Below, piece after piece: positions 1 to 9,791 of a DNA stretch of 38,715 nucleotides. The notes below the pieces were generated by a model, which was not told where the DNA came from, made no database searches, and saw only the letters and a program-made list of their open reading frames with translations. Source of the DNA: Actinoplanes palleronii (GTDB lineage: Bacteria; Actinomycetota; Actinomycetes; Mycobacteriales; Micromonosporaceae); NCBI RefSeq assembly GCF_016862315.1, contig NZ_BOMS01000121.1, forward strand, positions 1 to 38,715, read 5' to 3'. Position 1 is the stretch's first letter. Each line of letters opens with the position of its first letter. The position numbers and the translations under genes were made by a program.

Positions 1-109
1 CGGCCCGGGCGGTCTCGGTGGTCTCGGTGGCGCTGTCGGTCCGGGCGGTGCCGGTCGTCCCGGTGGCGCTGTCGGCTCGGGTGTCGGTGGGGCCGAGCGG
101 ATCAGGCAC
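1..109 (-). CDS. Possible 5' end of a gene running off the left edge
   Basis: A GTG at 109-107 lies inside the last codons of larE, whose stop is 104-102, and opens a frame that stays open to the window edge (36 codons). The encoded start is rich in Thr, Ala and Asp and looks like a linker, so no family can be named. The DNA holds a 15-bp direct repeat (25-39 and 61-75, spacing 36). A larB- or larC-type gene downstream of larE would fit known lar clusters, but nothing visible here proves it. Confidence 0.3.
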   Translation of the reverse strand, partial: MPDPLGPTDTRADSATGTTGTARTDSATETTETARA

Positions 110-941
110 GGGTCACCTGGACCAGCGGCAGCGTGAAAGCGCCGGACTGGATCCCCGCGACGTCCAGCGTGACGAACCGGAAACCGGCCGCCAGCACCGC
201 CGCGTGCACCGCCTCACGGATCGGCGTGCTGACCGCCCGGACCAGGTCCTCGGCGGGCAGCTCGATGCGGGCGATCTCGCCGTGATGACGTACCCGGAAA
301 TCGGCGAAGCCCAACTGCCGCAACGCACCCTCGGCCTGTTCAATTTGCGCCAGCTTCGCTGGCGTCACCTCGCTGTAGTGCGGAATCCTCGATGCCAGGC
401 AGGGCGCCGCGGGTTTGTCGGCACACGGCAGTCCGCAGGCTCGGGCCAGCCTTCGTACGTCGGTCTTGCGCAACCCGAGCCCCGCCAGCGGCCGCAGCAC
501 CCGATGCGCGGCCGCCGCACGCGAACCGGGCCGATCCGGCCGCAGCGCGTCGTCGGCGTTCTCGCCATACGCCACCGCGTCCACCCGGTACTCCGCGAGC
601 ACCTCGTCCCCGATCCGCGTGAAAAGCTCGTCCTTGCAGTGGAAACACCGGTCCGGCCCGTTGCGCCGATAGTCCGCGCGCTCGCCTTCCCTGGTGACCA
701 CCTCGACCACCGGCACCCCGACGTGCCGGGCCACCTCGTGCGCGGTGGCCCGCTCGTGCTCCGGCAGGCTCGGCGACACCCCGAGGATCGCGAGTACCCG
801 GTCCCGCCCCAGCACCCGCGCCGACAGCGCCAGCAGCAGCGACGAGTCAACCCCACCGGAAAACGCCACCGCCAGCCGATCGATCCCGGTCAGCATCCCC
901 TCGAGTCGAGCCACCACATCATCGACCTCAGAGCCGCCCAT
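102..941 (-). CDS. larE: ATP-dependent sacrificial sulfur transferase LarE
   Basis: This 279-aa protein matches LarE, which makes the nickel-pincer nucleotide cofactor of lactate racemase. Known LarE adenylates a pyridinium dicarboxylate mononucleotide and then inserts sulfur. The N-terminal PP-loop SGGVDSS is at residues 28-34. CFHC (C99, C102) follows, and the signature PCLASR lies around residue 180. C181 occupies the place of the cysteine that known one-shot LarE proteins sacrifice as sulfur donor. The ATG has a strong Shine-Dalgarno GGGAGGAG six bases upstream. No larA, larB or larC lies in the window; they could sit to the left. Family certain, link to lactate inferred. Confidence 0.93.
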   Translation of the reverse strand: MGGSEVDDVVARLEGMLTGIDRLAVAFSGGVDSSLLLALSARVLGRDRVLAILGVSPSLPEHERATAHEVARHVGVPVVEVVTREGERADYRRNGPDRCFHCKDELFTRIGDEVLAEYRVDAVAYGENADDALRPDRPGSRAAAAHRVLRPLAGLGLRKTDVRRLARACGLPCADKPAAPCLASRIPHYSEVTPAKLAQIEQAEGALRQLGFADFRVRHHGEIARIELPAEDLVRAVSTPIREAVHAAVLAAGFRFVTLDVAGIQSGAFTLPLVQVTRA

Positions 942-1068
942 AGCGCTCTCCTCCCGTCGGCGGCCCTCAGCTCACCCCACCCCACCCGGCTTGGCAAGCA
1001 CCCACCCCAGCCCCGCCGTGACCCGAACCCACCGCCCAGCTCCGGACCGCGGCGCGACTCCCGGCCCC

Positions 1069-1124
1069 GGCTGGCGCTCAGGGGTGCCTCAGGGCTGTTG
1101 AGACACCCCCCCCAGCAACCAGCC
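1069..1124. repeat. Hairpin repeat, copy 1
   Basis: Outer arms GGCTGG (1069-1074) and CCAGCC (1119-1124) enclose inner arms GGGTGCCTC and GAGACACCC, which pair at 8 of 9 positions. It is followed by GACGACCCC. Confidence 0.8.
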
Positions 1125-1225
1125 GACGACCCCGCGCCGCGCCGCGAACCGGGTGCCCCACTCAGCTCGGCGCCGCGGACCGTGTGCACCGCTCAACTCC
1201 GGACCGCGGCGCGACTCGCGGCCCC

Positions 1226-1278
1226 GGCTGGTGCTCAGGGGTGCCTCAACAGCCGGGAGGCACCCCCAGCAACCAGCC
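1226..1278. repeat. Hairpin repeat, copy 2
   Basis: Outer arms GGCTGG (1226-1231) and CCAGCC (1273-1278) enclose perfectly paired inner arms GGGTGCCTC and GAGGCACCC. The best-preserved copy; the outer stem can extend inward with one bulged base. Confidence 0.85.
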
Positions 1279-1350
1279 GACGACCCCGCGCCGCGCCGCG
1301 AACCGGGTGCACCGCTCAACTCGCGGATTGCGGCCCGGCTTCCGGTCTGC

Positions 1351-1403
1351 GGCTGGCGCTCAGGGGTGTCTCGAGGCCCCGGAGGGACCCCTGGCAGCCA
1401 GCC
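1351..1403. repeat. Hairpin repeat, copy 3
   Basis: Outer arms GGCTGGC and GCCAGCC pair perfectly. Inner arms GGGTGTCTC and GAGGGACCC pair at 7 of 9 positions plus one G-T wobble. The flanks are more diverged than in copies 1 and 2. Confidence 0.75.
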
Positions 1404-1408
1404 GGCGG

Positions 1409-1517
1409 GACCGCAACGCGGACTGCGGCCAGCCCCGACCGCAACGCGGACTGCGGCCAGCCCCGACCGCAACGCGGACTCCGGTAGCCCCGACCGCACG
1501 GGACTGCGGTCAGCCCC
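1409..1517. repeat. Four tandem 26-28-bp units
   Basis: Units start at 1409, 1437, 1465 and 1492. Each begins GACCGCA and ends CAGCCCC or TAGCCCC; the last two have diverged. The final unit runs across the stop codon (1512-1510) of the neighbouring minus-strand gene, so the array reaches its 3' end. Confidence 0.85.
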
Positions 1518-2553
1518 GGGCGCGCCTCCGCCACACGAATGCGGCCGCGCCCAGGATCAGGCCCGTCCCGGCCAGCAGGACCAGCAGGATCGGGGCCAGC
1601 GCGGGCTTGTCCTCCTCCGCCGACTCCGCGACCGGCGCGGCGGCCGGAACCGACGCCCCCGCGGGAGCCGGTGTGCCCGCCGACTGCTCCGCAGGAACCG
1701 GAGCGCCCGGGGACGGATCCGCGGAAGGCGGCGACGCCGCGCCCGCCGCCGGGAGCGGATACCGCATCAGTTCCGGCTTCGACCCCTCCGAAACGGTCAG
1801 CAGCGCCGTCCCGTCCACCGTGTACGCCACCGCTTCCCCCTGCGGCTCGTCCGGCAACGGGATCTGCCGCGGCGTCCCCGTGGTGATCGCCTTCAGGACG
1901 TCCCCGCCGGGCACGTCATACTCGAAAGCGTCCGCATAGGTCCGCAGCACCACCCGCGTCCCGTCCGCGCTGCTGGCCGCCCCGGTGATCACCAAGCGGC
2001 CGGGGAACGAGTACGGGTTGCTCGTCGTGGTGATCGGCACCGACACGTCCCCGGCCCGCTTCAGCGGCGTGGTCCCCTTGGCCCGCAGCGCACCGTCCGG
2101 AACGTACGCCCCCGCGGCCCCGGCCGTCTTCGTCACCACGATCGGCGTCCCGTCCGCCGTGATCAGCAGCGCTTCCGCGTTGTGCGGCCCGTCCGGGTAC
2201 GACAGCCGGTGCAGGCTCGGCTCCGACGCGCCGGGCGCCAGCTTCCACAGCGCGATGGTGTCCCGGCTCTCGCCGTTGTCCCCGATGTCGCCGACCCAGA
2301 GCGTCCCGTCCCGCCCGAGCTGCATGTCCTCGGTGTCCCGGGGCCGCGACGGGAACGACACGGTCCGCTCCACCGAGCAGTCCTTGCCCAGGTAGAAGAT
2401 CTTCCGGTGCGACGCCTTGTCCGCCCCGTCGTTCACCACCACATACCCGTCAGCGGTCGTGACCAGCCCGGACAGCTCGTCCGTCCGCTTGTCGTCGATC
2501 TTGCAGACGGGGCCGGCCGCCACCGCGGCGGCGAGCAGGGGAGCGAGGAGCAT
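1510..2553 (-). CDS. Putative surface-anchored beta-propeller-like protein
   Basis: This 347-aa protein begins with a short hydrophobic leader rich in Ala and Leu (residues 1-15). A body of about 250 residues follows, with blade-like repeats such as TADGYVVVND, GRDGTLWVGDIGDNG and TVDGTALLTVSEG. These resemble WD/NHL/SMP-type propellers. Next come a Pro/Ala/Ser-rich linker (about 270-310) and a single C-terminal membrane helix ending RRRARG. The layout predicts an extracellular sensor or binding domain held by a C-terminal anchor. The leader is short and no good Shine-Dalgarno is evident, so the start is uncertain. I cannot name a ligand or enzyme activity. It could also be an esterase-like periplasmic protein. 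Confidence 0.75.
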   Translation of the reverse strand: MLLAPLLAAAVAAGPVCKIDDKRTDELSGLVTTADGYVVVNDGADKASHRKIFYLGKDCSVERTVSFPSRPRDTEDMQLGRDGTLWVGDIGDNGESRDTIALWKLAPGASEPSLHRLSYPDGPHNAEALLITADGTPIVVTKTAGAAGAYVPDGALRAKGTTPLKRAGDVSVPITTTSNPYSFPGRLVITGAASSADGTRVVLRTYADAFEYDVPGGDVLKAITTGTPRQIPLPDEPQGEAVAYTVDGTALLTVSEGSKPELMRYPLPAAGAASPPSADPSPGAPVPAEQSAGTPAPAGASVPAAAPVAESAEEDKPALAPILLVLLAGTGLILGAAAFVWRRRARG

Positions 2554-2595
2554 GGCCCCATTCGACCATGCTCCCGCTACCGCGTGCCGCCGCCG

Positions 2596-3027
2596 TCAGG
2601 TCCGCGCCTCGAGGGCGGCCAGCAGGCTGTCCAACTGGCCGCGGCTCCGCGCGGTCGTCAGGTGGTCGAAGTAGTCGCGGGACTCCACGATCGTCCCGTC
2701 CCGCACCCGCAGCACGAAGATCGCCGGCTGGACGAACGCCACCCCGGTCCCGGTGTCGACTCCCCGGTAATCGAACTCCGCGACGATGACCTCCGGGTCG
2801 GTCGTCTCGTGAATCCGGATTCGCTCCGCGGTTCGCTGCAGGCGCCGGCTCTCGTCCGTCGGCGTGAAGTGTTCCCGCAGCTCATCCCGGCTCTCGATGG
2901 CGGGCGGCCGCAACGGATGGAACGGGTGCACCACGTGGGTCCGCTCCGCATACAGGTCCGCCAGCTCCGGCCCGCGTCCCTCCGCGACGCCGGTCACCAG
3001 CGCGAGAAAAACCTCCCGCGGCGTCAC
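2596..3027 (-). CDS. NTF2/SnoaL-like small protein
   Basis: A 143-aa protein with the cone-shaped alpha+beta NTF2/SnoaL pattern. An N-terminal helix leads to a loop with VHPFHPLRPP, then RDELREHF, a strand pair around VIVAEFDYRG and a closing strand RDGTIVESRDYFD. Members are small-molecule isomerases, cyclases or binding proteins, and the sequence does not say which. The GTG start overlaps the stop of the upstream VOC gene as GTGA, so the two are almost certainly cotranscribed and translationally coupled. Length is typical of the family. Confidence 0.8.
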   Translation of the reverse strand: MTPREVFLALVTGVAEGRGPELADLYAERTHVVHPFHPLRPPAIESRDELREHFTPTDESRRLQRTAERIRIHETTDPEVIVAEFDYRGVDTGTGVAFVQPAIFVLRVRDGTIVESRDYFDHLTTARSRGQLDSLLAALEART

Positions 3028-3719
3028 GCCACGCTGAATTCGTTGCCGTCGGGATCGGTCATCAGAAGCCGCCCGGCCTGACTCGGATCCGGGCCGGCGA
3101 TCGTCGCGCCCAGCCCGACCAGCCGATCAATCTCGGTCTGCCGATCCTCACCCTCGGCCGCGACGAGGTCGAGGCGCAGCCGGTCCCGGCCGTTCCTCGG
3201 CGCGTACGGCGGCCCACCCCAGGAGATCTTCGGACCGCCCTGCGGCGACTGGATCGCGGTCTCCTCGTCCTGGTCCCAGACCAGCGGCCAGCCCAGCGCG
3301 GCACTCCAGAAATGCCCGACCTCCGGCGTCCCGTCGCAGGACAGCGTCCCGATGACACCGCAGCCGGCGGTGAAGTTGTTCCCCGGCTCGATCACGCAGA
3401 ACTCGTTGCCATCCGGGTCGGCGAGCACGATGTGCCCCTCTTCCGGCAGCTGCCCGACGTCGATGTGCCGCCCGCCGAGCTGCACCGCCCGGTCCGCCGT
3501 CGCCTGCTGATCCTCCAGCGACGTGCTGGTCAGATCGAAGTGCAACCGATTCTGTACGACCTTCGGCGCCCGGCTCTCGGCGAACCTGATCCGGAACCCC
3601 CGATCCGCCGCGGCGGGCAGAACCGCACCGTCGATCACCTCCCGCCCGAGCACCCCGGCCCAGAACGTCGCGAGTTTCCCAGGATCACCGGCATCGATAC
3701 AGATCGCAAAAAGCTTCAC
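3024..3719 (-). CDS. Two-domain VOC (glyoxalase/bleomycin-resistance fold) protein
   Basis: Two vicinal-oxygen-chelate modules lie in tandem. The first begins KLFAICIDAGDPGKLATFWAGVLG and ends with DPDGNEFCVIE. The second begins after GCGVIGTLSCDG and ends DPDGNEFSVA at the C-terminus. The repeated DPDGNEF is the usual last-strand signature. The fold serves glyoxalases, dioxygenases and drug-binding proteins; the substrate is unknown. The GTG at 3719 is preferred (231 aa) because the protein then begins at the first VOC strand. The open frame extends to 3776 with an Arg/Glu-rich lead-in that looks like read-through. It is coupled to the downstream NTF2-like gene. Confidence 0.85.
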   Translation of the reverse strand: MKLFAICIDAGDPGKLATFWAGVLGREVIDGAVLPAAADRGFRIRFAESRAPKVVQNRLHFDLTSTSLEDQQATADRAVQLGGRHIDVGQLPEEGHIVLADPDGNEFCVIEPGNNFTAGCGVIGTLSCDGTPEVGHFWSAALGWPLVWDQDEETAIQSPQGGPKISWGGPPYAPRNGRDRLRLDLVAAEGEDRQTEIDRLVGLGATIAGPDPSQAGRLLMTDPDGNEFSVA

Positions 3720-3873
3720 CCCGCGCACCCTAGGCCGATCGCCCACTCCCCGCAGCCGAAATTCCTCCGCCTCCACGAAGCCCTATGCGGTGACCAGCAG
3801 CGACCTACCACGCATCCGATCACTTCTCGACGCAACCATGTCCCCGGGGCCATACCTTCGAGGGAATTGCCGG

Positions 3874-4881
3874 GTGTCGCCGCCGCCGGTGACCATCATC
3901 GCCGTGGACATCGGTGTACTTCTTCCGACCGGCAAGGCCCAGTGGGGCGCCGACGACGACCCGCGTGACCTGATCGCCTTCGGCCGCGAGGCCGAAAGCC
4001 TCGGCTTCTCCTCGCTCTTCGTCAACGACTCCCTGATCAGCCCCCGCATCGAAGCCCTGACCATGCTGGCCGCGCTGGCTGCGACCACCACGACCGCGAC
4101 GCTGGGCACCGGCGCACTGCTCCCGTTCCTCCGCCGCCCGTTGCAGGCGGCACAGTCGCTCGCCTCGATCGACCTGCTCTCCGGCGGCCGGTTGACCGTG
4201 GCAGTCGGCGCCGGGTTCCCCGGCCGTTTCGGCCGCCCGTTCTACACCCTGTCCGACGTCCCATGGCCGAACCGCTTCGCCCGCCTGGACGAAACCATCA
4301 CCCTGTGGCGCGCCCTGTGGTCCGGCGCCACCACCTTCCACGGCGAGTTCTTCCAGTACGACCACATCCCACCGGCGACCCGCCCGTTCCACGACGGCGG
4401 CCCACCCATCTGGCTCGGCGGCGCCACCCCCACCGCGCTGACCCGCACCGGCCGCCTGTACGACGGATGGCTCCCCTACCCACCCGACCCAGCCGACTAC
4501 GCCTCCGGCCTACTCCAGATCCACCAGGCCGCAACCGACTCCGGCCGCCCCGCCAACGCCATCACCCCTGCCCTTTTCGTCACCCTGCACATCGACGAAG
4601 ACGAAAACCGCAGCCTCAAGGCAATGGAAACCTACGCAACCGCCACCTACGGCCTCAGCCTCAACGAACTGAAAACCACCCAGGCCGTCATCACCGGCTC
4701 CCCGGACCGAGTCCGCACAGCCATCAACCGCTACATCAACGCCGGCACCCGCCACATCATCGTCCGCCTCGCAGCCCTAGACCTACATTCCCAGCACCAC
4801 CAATTGCAACGACTAGCAGCCCTCATTCCCAAGTGGAAAAACGCTGCCGAAACACCACAGCGACCGCTATCGCAGCAATAG
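3874..4881 (+). CDS. LLM-class flavin-dependent oxidoreductase (luciferase-like)
   Basis: The protein has the bacterial-luciferase TIM-barrel pattern: MDIGVLLPTG-like first strand, GREAESLGFSSLFVND, LGTGALLPFLRRPLQAAQSLASIDLLSGGRL, VGAGFPG, and RLDETITLWRALW followed by GPPIWLGGATPTAL. Family members use reduced FMN or F420 with an organic substrate. Actinomycetes often use F420, but the cofactor cannot be settled here. The GTG at 3874 has GAGGG about nine bases upstream. An in-frame ATG at 3838 and GTGs at 3889 and 3904 are alternatives, so the N-terminus is uncertain by about 12 residues either way. It stands alone and is divergent from the VOC gene. The last 20 residues are polar and look diverged. 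Confidence 0.85.
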   Translation: MSPPPVTIIAVDIGVLLPTGKAQWGADDDPRDLIAFGREAESLGFSSLFVNDSLISPRIEALTMLAALAATTTTATLGTGALLPFLRRPLQAAQSLASIDLLSGGRLTVAVGAGFPGRFGRPFYTLSDVPWPNRFARLDETITLWRALWSGATTFHGEFFQYDHIPPATRPFHDGGPPIWLGGATPTALTRTGRLYDGWLPYPPDPADYASGLLQIHQAATDSGRPANAITPALFVTLHIDEDENRSLKAMETYATATYGLSLNELKTTQAVITGSPDRVRTAINRYINAGTRHIIVRLAALDLHSQHHQLQRLAALIPKWKNAAETPQRPLSQQ

Positions 4882-5169
4882 GCGAAAGCACGGCCCACCC
4901 AATCCACCGCCCAAAGGCCAGCGGCGGGGAAGCGGCGCCCGGCAAGGAAATCTGCGGCCGAGCACCCCGCCCGCCCGAACCGTCCCCTCGCGAAACCCCA
5001 GCTGGTCCTCACGGCCGTCTCGACCGCCCGGAGACAGCCCCCAGCACCAGCCGACGAACCCGAAAGGCGCGCCAAGGACCGAAACCAAGGGGCGGCCTCG
5101 CGCCGCCTCACGGGCGGGACGCGGCTCGTAGCCTACGGACGCGCGCTCCCCATTCGTACCAAATAGGGT
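4882..5169. other. Non-coding gap with a diverged repeat copy
   Basis: This gap separates the convergent LLM and GNAT genes. Its only recognisable content is a degenerate copy of the larE-side hairpin repeat (5000-5052). The rest is GC-rich with no supportable gene. Confidence 0.6.
5000..5052. repeat. Hairpin repeat, copy 4 (diverged)
   Basis: AGCTGG (5000-5005) and CCAGCC (5047-5052) form the outer arms. Inner arms GGCCGTCTC and GAGACAGCC pair at 8 of 9 positions although both differ from copies 1-3. The tail CCAGCCGACGA is the same as in the other copies. Confidence 0.7.
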
Positions 5170-5568
5170 TTAGAGGGGTTTAGTGCACAGCACGTCAGGC
5201 ATCGGCAGGTAGCCGAGGGACTGCCAGAAGGCCAGGCCGGCCGCGTTGTCCGGCATGACCAGCAGGTTGATCCGTGGACAGTCCAGCGCGCGGAGGCGCG
5301 ACTCCAGCTCGCGCACGAGGGCGCCGGCGATGCCCTGGCGGCGGTGCGCGGGGTCGACCGCGAGGCGCAGGATCCACCCGCGCCGGCCGTCGAACGTGCC
5401 CATCACCACACCCGTGACCCGATCGCCGGCGAGCGAGACCAGGAACAATTCCGGGTCGCGGGTCAGTTTTCGGACGAGTTCCGCCCGCGGGACCACCTCG
5501 CGCGCGGCCGCCGCCCACACCTCGGCGACCGCGTCGTAGTCCGGCCAGCGGAACGAACGGATCTTCAC
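5170..5568 (-). CDS. GNAT-family N-acetyltransferase
   Basis: A 132-aa single-domain acetyltransferase. The acetyl-CoA motif A is clear: LRLAVDPAHRRQGIAGALV, with the pyrophosphate loop R-R-Q-G-I-A-G at residues 76-82. The C-terminal motif B is NLLVMPDNAAGLAFWQSLGY. Length and layout resemble small YpeA/RimI-like proteins that acetylate amines or protein N-termini; the acceptor is not predictable. The GTG start overlaps the stop of the dehydrogenase gene upstream as GTGA, so it is the last gene of that operon. Confidence 0.9.
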   Translation of the reverse strand: MKIRSFRWPDYDAVAEVWAAAAREVVPRAELVRKLTRDPELFLVSLAGDRVTGVVMGTFDGRRGWILRLAVDPAHRRQGIAGALVRELESRLRALDCPRINLLVMPDNAAGLAFWQSLGYLPMPDVLCTKPL

Positions 5569-8375
5569 TTCTTCAGGGCCGTGGCGAGCAGCTGGACCAG
5601 GTGCACTCCGGTCACGTCGGCGAGATCGTCGGCCTGGGTGCGGCAGGAGAAGCCGTCGGCGAGGAAGATGTCGCCGTCCTCGGCCTTGTCCAATGCGGGC
5701 AGCAACTGCTGCTCGGCGACCTTCACCGACACCTCGTAATGTCCGCGTTCGACCCCGAAGTTCCCGGCCAGCCCGCAGCAGCCGCCGAGGCGTTTCACCG
5801 TGGCGCCGGCGTTCTTCAGCAGCTTGGCGTCGGCTTCCCAGCCCATCACCGCGTGGTGGTGACAGTGCGGCTGGGCGATCACCCGCACGCCCTCGAGCGA
5901 CGGCGGCGTCCAGTCCGGGGTGGCGGCGAGCAGCTCAGCCACGGTCTTGGTGGCCGCCGCGACCTCCCGGGCCGCCTCGTTGTCCACCAACTCGACCGCG
6001 TCACTGCGGAGCACCCCGGTGCACGACGGTTCCAGGCCGACGATCGGGATGCCCTTCTTGACCGCTTGGTGCAGCTCGTGCACGGTGGCGCCGAGGATCC
6101 GCCGGGCGGCGTCCAGCTGCCCGGTGGAGATCCAGGTCAGCCCGCAGCACGCCTTACGGCTGGTCACCTGCGGCGCGTAGCCGGCGTCGGTCAGCAGCTC
6201 GACCGCGGCCTGCGCGATCTCCGGCGCGAAATGGTCCGTGAAACTGTCCACGAACAGGATCACCGGTTTACCGGTTCTGATCGGCGTGAACGACGATCGG
6301 AAAGTGCGGTCAGCGAACGTCGGGATCGACCGCCGCGAGTCCACCCCGGCGGCGAACAGGGCCAGCCCGCGGATCCCCGGCAGGCTGGTCATCAGGTTCG
6401 CGAAGCGCGGCATCTTCGACGCCAGCCGGGACCAGCGCGGCAGCCACCCGAGCGAGTAGTGCGAACGCGGCCGGGTCCGCCCCTTGTAGCTCTGGTGCAG
6501 AACCTCGGACTTGTAGGCCGCCATGTCGATACCGGTCGGACAGTCCGACGCGCACCCCTTGCAGGACAAACAAAGATCAAGAGCATCGTGTACGGCATCC
6601 GAGCGCCAATCCGGAGCCAGATCCCCGTCCAGCATCTCCTGCAGCACCCGAGCACGCCCCCGGGTGGAGTCCTTCTCGTCCTTGGTGGCCAGGAACGACG
6701 GGCACATCACCCCGCCGAGCACCGTCGTGTCCACCCGGCACTTCCCGACACCGGTGCACCGGTGCACGGCCTGGTTGAAGTCCCCGCCGTCGTGGTGATA
6801 GGCGAGCGCCAGCGGCACCGTCACCTTCCGGGCCTGCGACACCCGGATGTTCGCGTCCACCGGATCCGGGTCGACCAGGTTGCCCGGGTTGAGCAGGTTG
6901 GACGGGTCGAACGTGTGCTTGATCTGCCGGAACAGGTTCATCGCGTCCGGCGAGTACATCCGGCTCAGCAGCTCGGACCGGGCCCGCCCGTCGCCGTGCT
7001 CCCCGGAGAGCGACCCGCCGTAGCTGACCACCAGATCGGCTGCGTCCTCGAGGAACGCCCGGAACTTGCCCGGCCCGCCCGGCTTGTCGAGGGGGAAGTC
7101 CAGGCGCACGTGCACACACCCGTCGCCGAGGTGCCCGTACGGCATCGCGCTCAATCCGTGCCGCTCGGTCAGCTTGTCGAAGTCCCGCAGGTACGCCCCG
7201 ATCCGCGCGGGCGGCACCGCGGCGTCCTCCCACCCGGCGTGCGCGGGCAGCCCGGACGGCGCGCGCCCGGCCAGCCCGGCCCCGTCCTCGCGGATCTTCC
7301 ACAGCGGAGCGGCCTTGGCCGGGTCCTCGACGACGAGCGAGTCGAGCGCCTGACCGGCAGCGATCAGCCGTTCCACCCGGTCACGGACCTCGTCCGGGTC
7401 CTCACCGGCGATCTCGATCATCAGCCAGGCGGTGCCGCCGGGCAGCGGCGGGACGGCGTCCGGCCCGCGCCGGCTGCGCACCACGTCACAGATCCGGTGG
7501 TCGAGGCCCTCGCACGCGGTCGGCGTGAACTCCAGGATGGCCGGGATGACGTCGCCGGCCGTACCGAAATCGGGGTATCCGAGCACGACCAGGGTGCGGT
7601 ACGTGGGGTCGGCGACCAGCTTCACCGTCGCCTCGGTGATCACCGCGAGGGTGCCCTCGCTGCCGACCAGGAACTCGGTCAGGTTGAAGCCGTTCTCCGG
7701 CAGCAGGTGCTCGACGGCATAGCCGGAGACCTGCCGGCCGAACGTGGCGAACTCGGTGCGCCCGGTGGCCAGGTTCGCGCCGATCACGGTGCGCAGCTCG
7801 TCGACGATCTTCTCGGCGCCGGTGCTTCCGGCGCCGGTGATCAACTGCTCGCCGTCGATGGTGAACGCGGTCAGCCCGGCGACGTTGTCCGAGGTCCGCC
7901 CGTACCCGAGGGTCCGTGACCCGCAGGAGTTGTTGCCGATCATCCCGCCGATCGTGCAGCGGGTGTGCGTCGACGGGTCCGGGCCGAACCGCAGCCCGTG
8001 CGGTTTCGCCGCGGCCTGCAGCACCGACTGCACCGTGCCGGCCTGCACCCGCGCGGTCCGGGTCGCCGGGTCCACCTCGAGCACCTTGTTCATGTGCCGG
8101 CTGAAGTCCAGGATCACGCCGGGGCCGATCGCGTTGCCGGCCACCGACGTGCCCGCGCCCCGCGCGGTGATCGGGATCCCGAGCTCCCGGCAGACCCGCA
8201 GCGTCGCCGCCACGTCGTCGTCTTGCCGCGGCCGCACGATCGCCTGCGGCACCACCCGGTAGAGGGACGCGTCGCTCGAATACGCCGATCGGTGTGCCGC
8301 ATCGGTCAGCACGTCGGGAATGCCGGCGCTGGCCAGGGCGGAGACGAGGGAGGTGGAGATCGCAGCGGTTGTCAC
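5565..8375 (-). CDS. FAD- and Fe-S-binding D-2-hydroxyacid dehydrogenase (D-lactate dehydrogenase type)
   Basis: A 936-aa fusion of a GlcD-like flavoprotein and a GlcF-like iron-sulfur protein. The N-terminal PCMH FAD domain has RPRQDDDVAATL, ARGAGTSVAGNAIGPGV and TIGGMIGNNSCGSRTLGYGRTSDNV. A FAD-oxidase C-terminal domain follows, with GHLGDGCVHVRLDFPLD and GEHGDG. Cysteine clusters near 535 (HRCTGVGKC) and near 600 (CLSCKGCASDCP) suit Fe-S clusters. Two CCG motifs (ACCGLTW near 740, GGCCGLAGNFG near 860) complete it. Relatives oxidise D-lactate or other D-2-hydroxyacids and feed electrons to the chain. The GTG at 8375 is preferred; an upstream in-frame start at 8414 would add a poorly conserved leader. 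Confidence 0.92.
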   Translation of the reverse strand: MTTAAISTSLVSALASAGIPDVLTDAAHRSAYSSDASLYRVVPQAIVRPRQDDDVAATLRVCRELGIPITARGAGTSVAGNAIGPGVILDFSRHMNKVLEVDPATRTARVQAGTVQSVLQAAAKPHGLRFGPDPSTHTRCTIGGMIGNNSCGSRTLGYGRTSDNVAGLTAFTIDGEQLITGAGSTGAEKIVDELRTVIGANLATGRTEFATFGRQVSGYAVEHLLPENGFNLTEFLVGSEGTLAVITEATVKLVADPTYRTLVVLGYPDFGTAGDVIPAILEFTPTACEGLDHRICDVVRSRRGPDAVPPLPGGTAWLMIEIAGEDPDEVRDRVERLIAAGQALDSLVVEDPAKAAPLWKIREDGAGLAGRAPSGLPAHAGWEDAAVPPARIGAYLRDFDKLTERHGLSAMPYGHLGDGCVHVRLDFPLDKPGGPGKFRAFLEDAADLVVSYGGSLSGEHGDGRARSELLSRMYSPDAMNLFRQIKHTFDPSNLLNPGNLVDPDPVDANIRVSQARKVTVPLALAYHHDGGDFNQAVHRCTGVGKCRVDTTVLGGVMCPSFLATKDEKDSTRGRARVLQEMLDGDLAPDWRSDAVHDALDLCLSCKGCASDCPTGIDMAAYKSEVLHQSYKGRTRPRSHYSLGWLPRWSRLASKMPRFANLMTSLPGIRGLALFAAGVDSRRSIPTFADRTFRSSFTPIRTGKPVILFVDSFTDHFAPEIAQAAVELLTDAGYAPQVTSRKACCGLTWISTGQLDAARRILGATVHELHQAVKKGIPIVGLEPSCTGVLRSDAVELVDNEAAREVAAATKTVAELLAATPDWTPPSLEGVRVIAQPHCHHHAVMGWEADAKLLKNAGATVKRLGGCCGLAGNFGVERGHYEVSVKVAEQQLLPALDKAEDGDIFLADGFSCRTQADDLADVTGVHLVQLLATALKK

Positions 8376-8468
8376 GTTTGTCCAGGGCAATCTGTCGGCG
8401 GGCAGTGCCAGCACCCTACCGACATGCCCGACGTGGGCGACGGCGCCTTCCCGCAGCGCGGGACGCGC

Positions 8469-9787
<1,319 letters not shown>

Positions 9788-9791
<4 letters not shown>

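Larger units (their letters stand above)
1037..1326. repeat. Two tandem copies of a ~157-bp intergenic repeat
   Basis: The sequence from about 1037 to 1170 recurs at about 1194 to 1326 with few differences (period 157, anchored on TCCGGACCGCGG at 1041 and 1198). Each copy contains one two-tier hairpin (listed separately) followed by a conserved tail containing CCAGCCGACGA. A shorter third copy follows at 1317-1408. The block fills the gap between larE and the next gene; I see no credible coding frame in it. Confidence 0.85.

Noticed and set aside
1037..1408. CRISPR array
   Set aside because: The repeats are 157-bp tandem units with internal hairpins, not short repeats with unique spacers, and no cas gene is near.
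1153..3081. Long plus-strand open frame of 642 codons
   Set aside because: It is antisense to the surface-protein and NTF2 genes, is almost pure Arg/Pro/Gly/Ala, and has no domain-like pattern. A high-GC shadow.
5601..7919. Plus-strand frame of 772 codons opposite the FAD/Fe-S dehydrogenase
   Set aside because: Lacks motifs and is rich in Arg, Gly and His; the minus strand carries a complete well-known enzyme.
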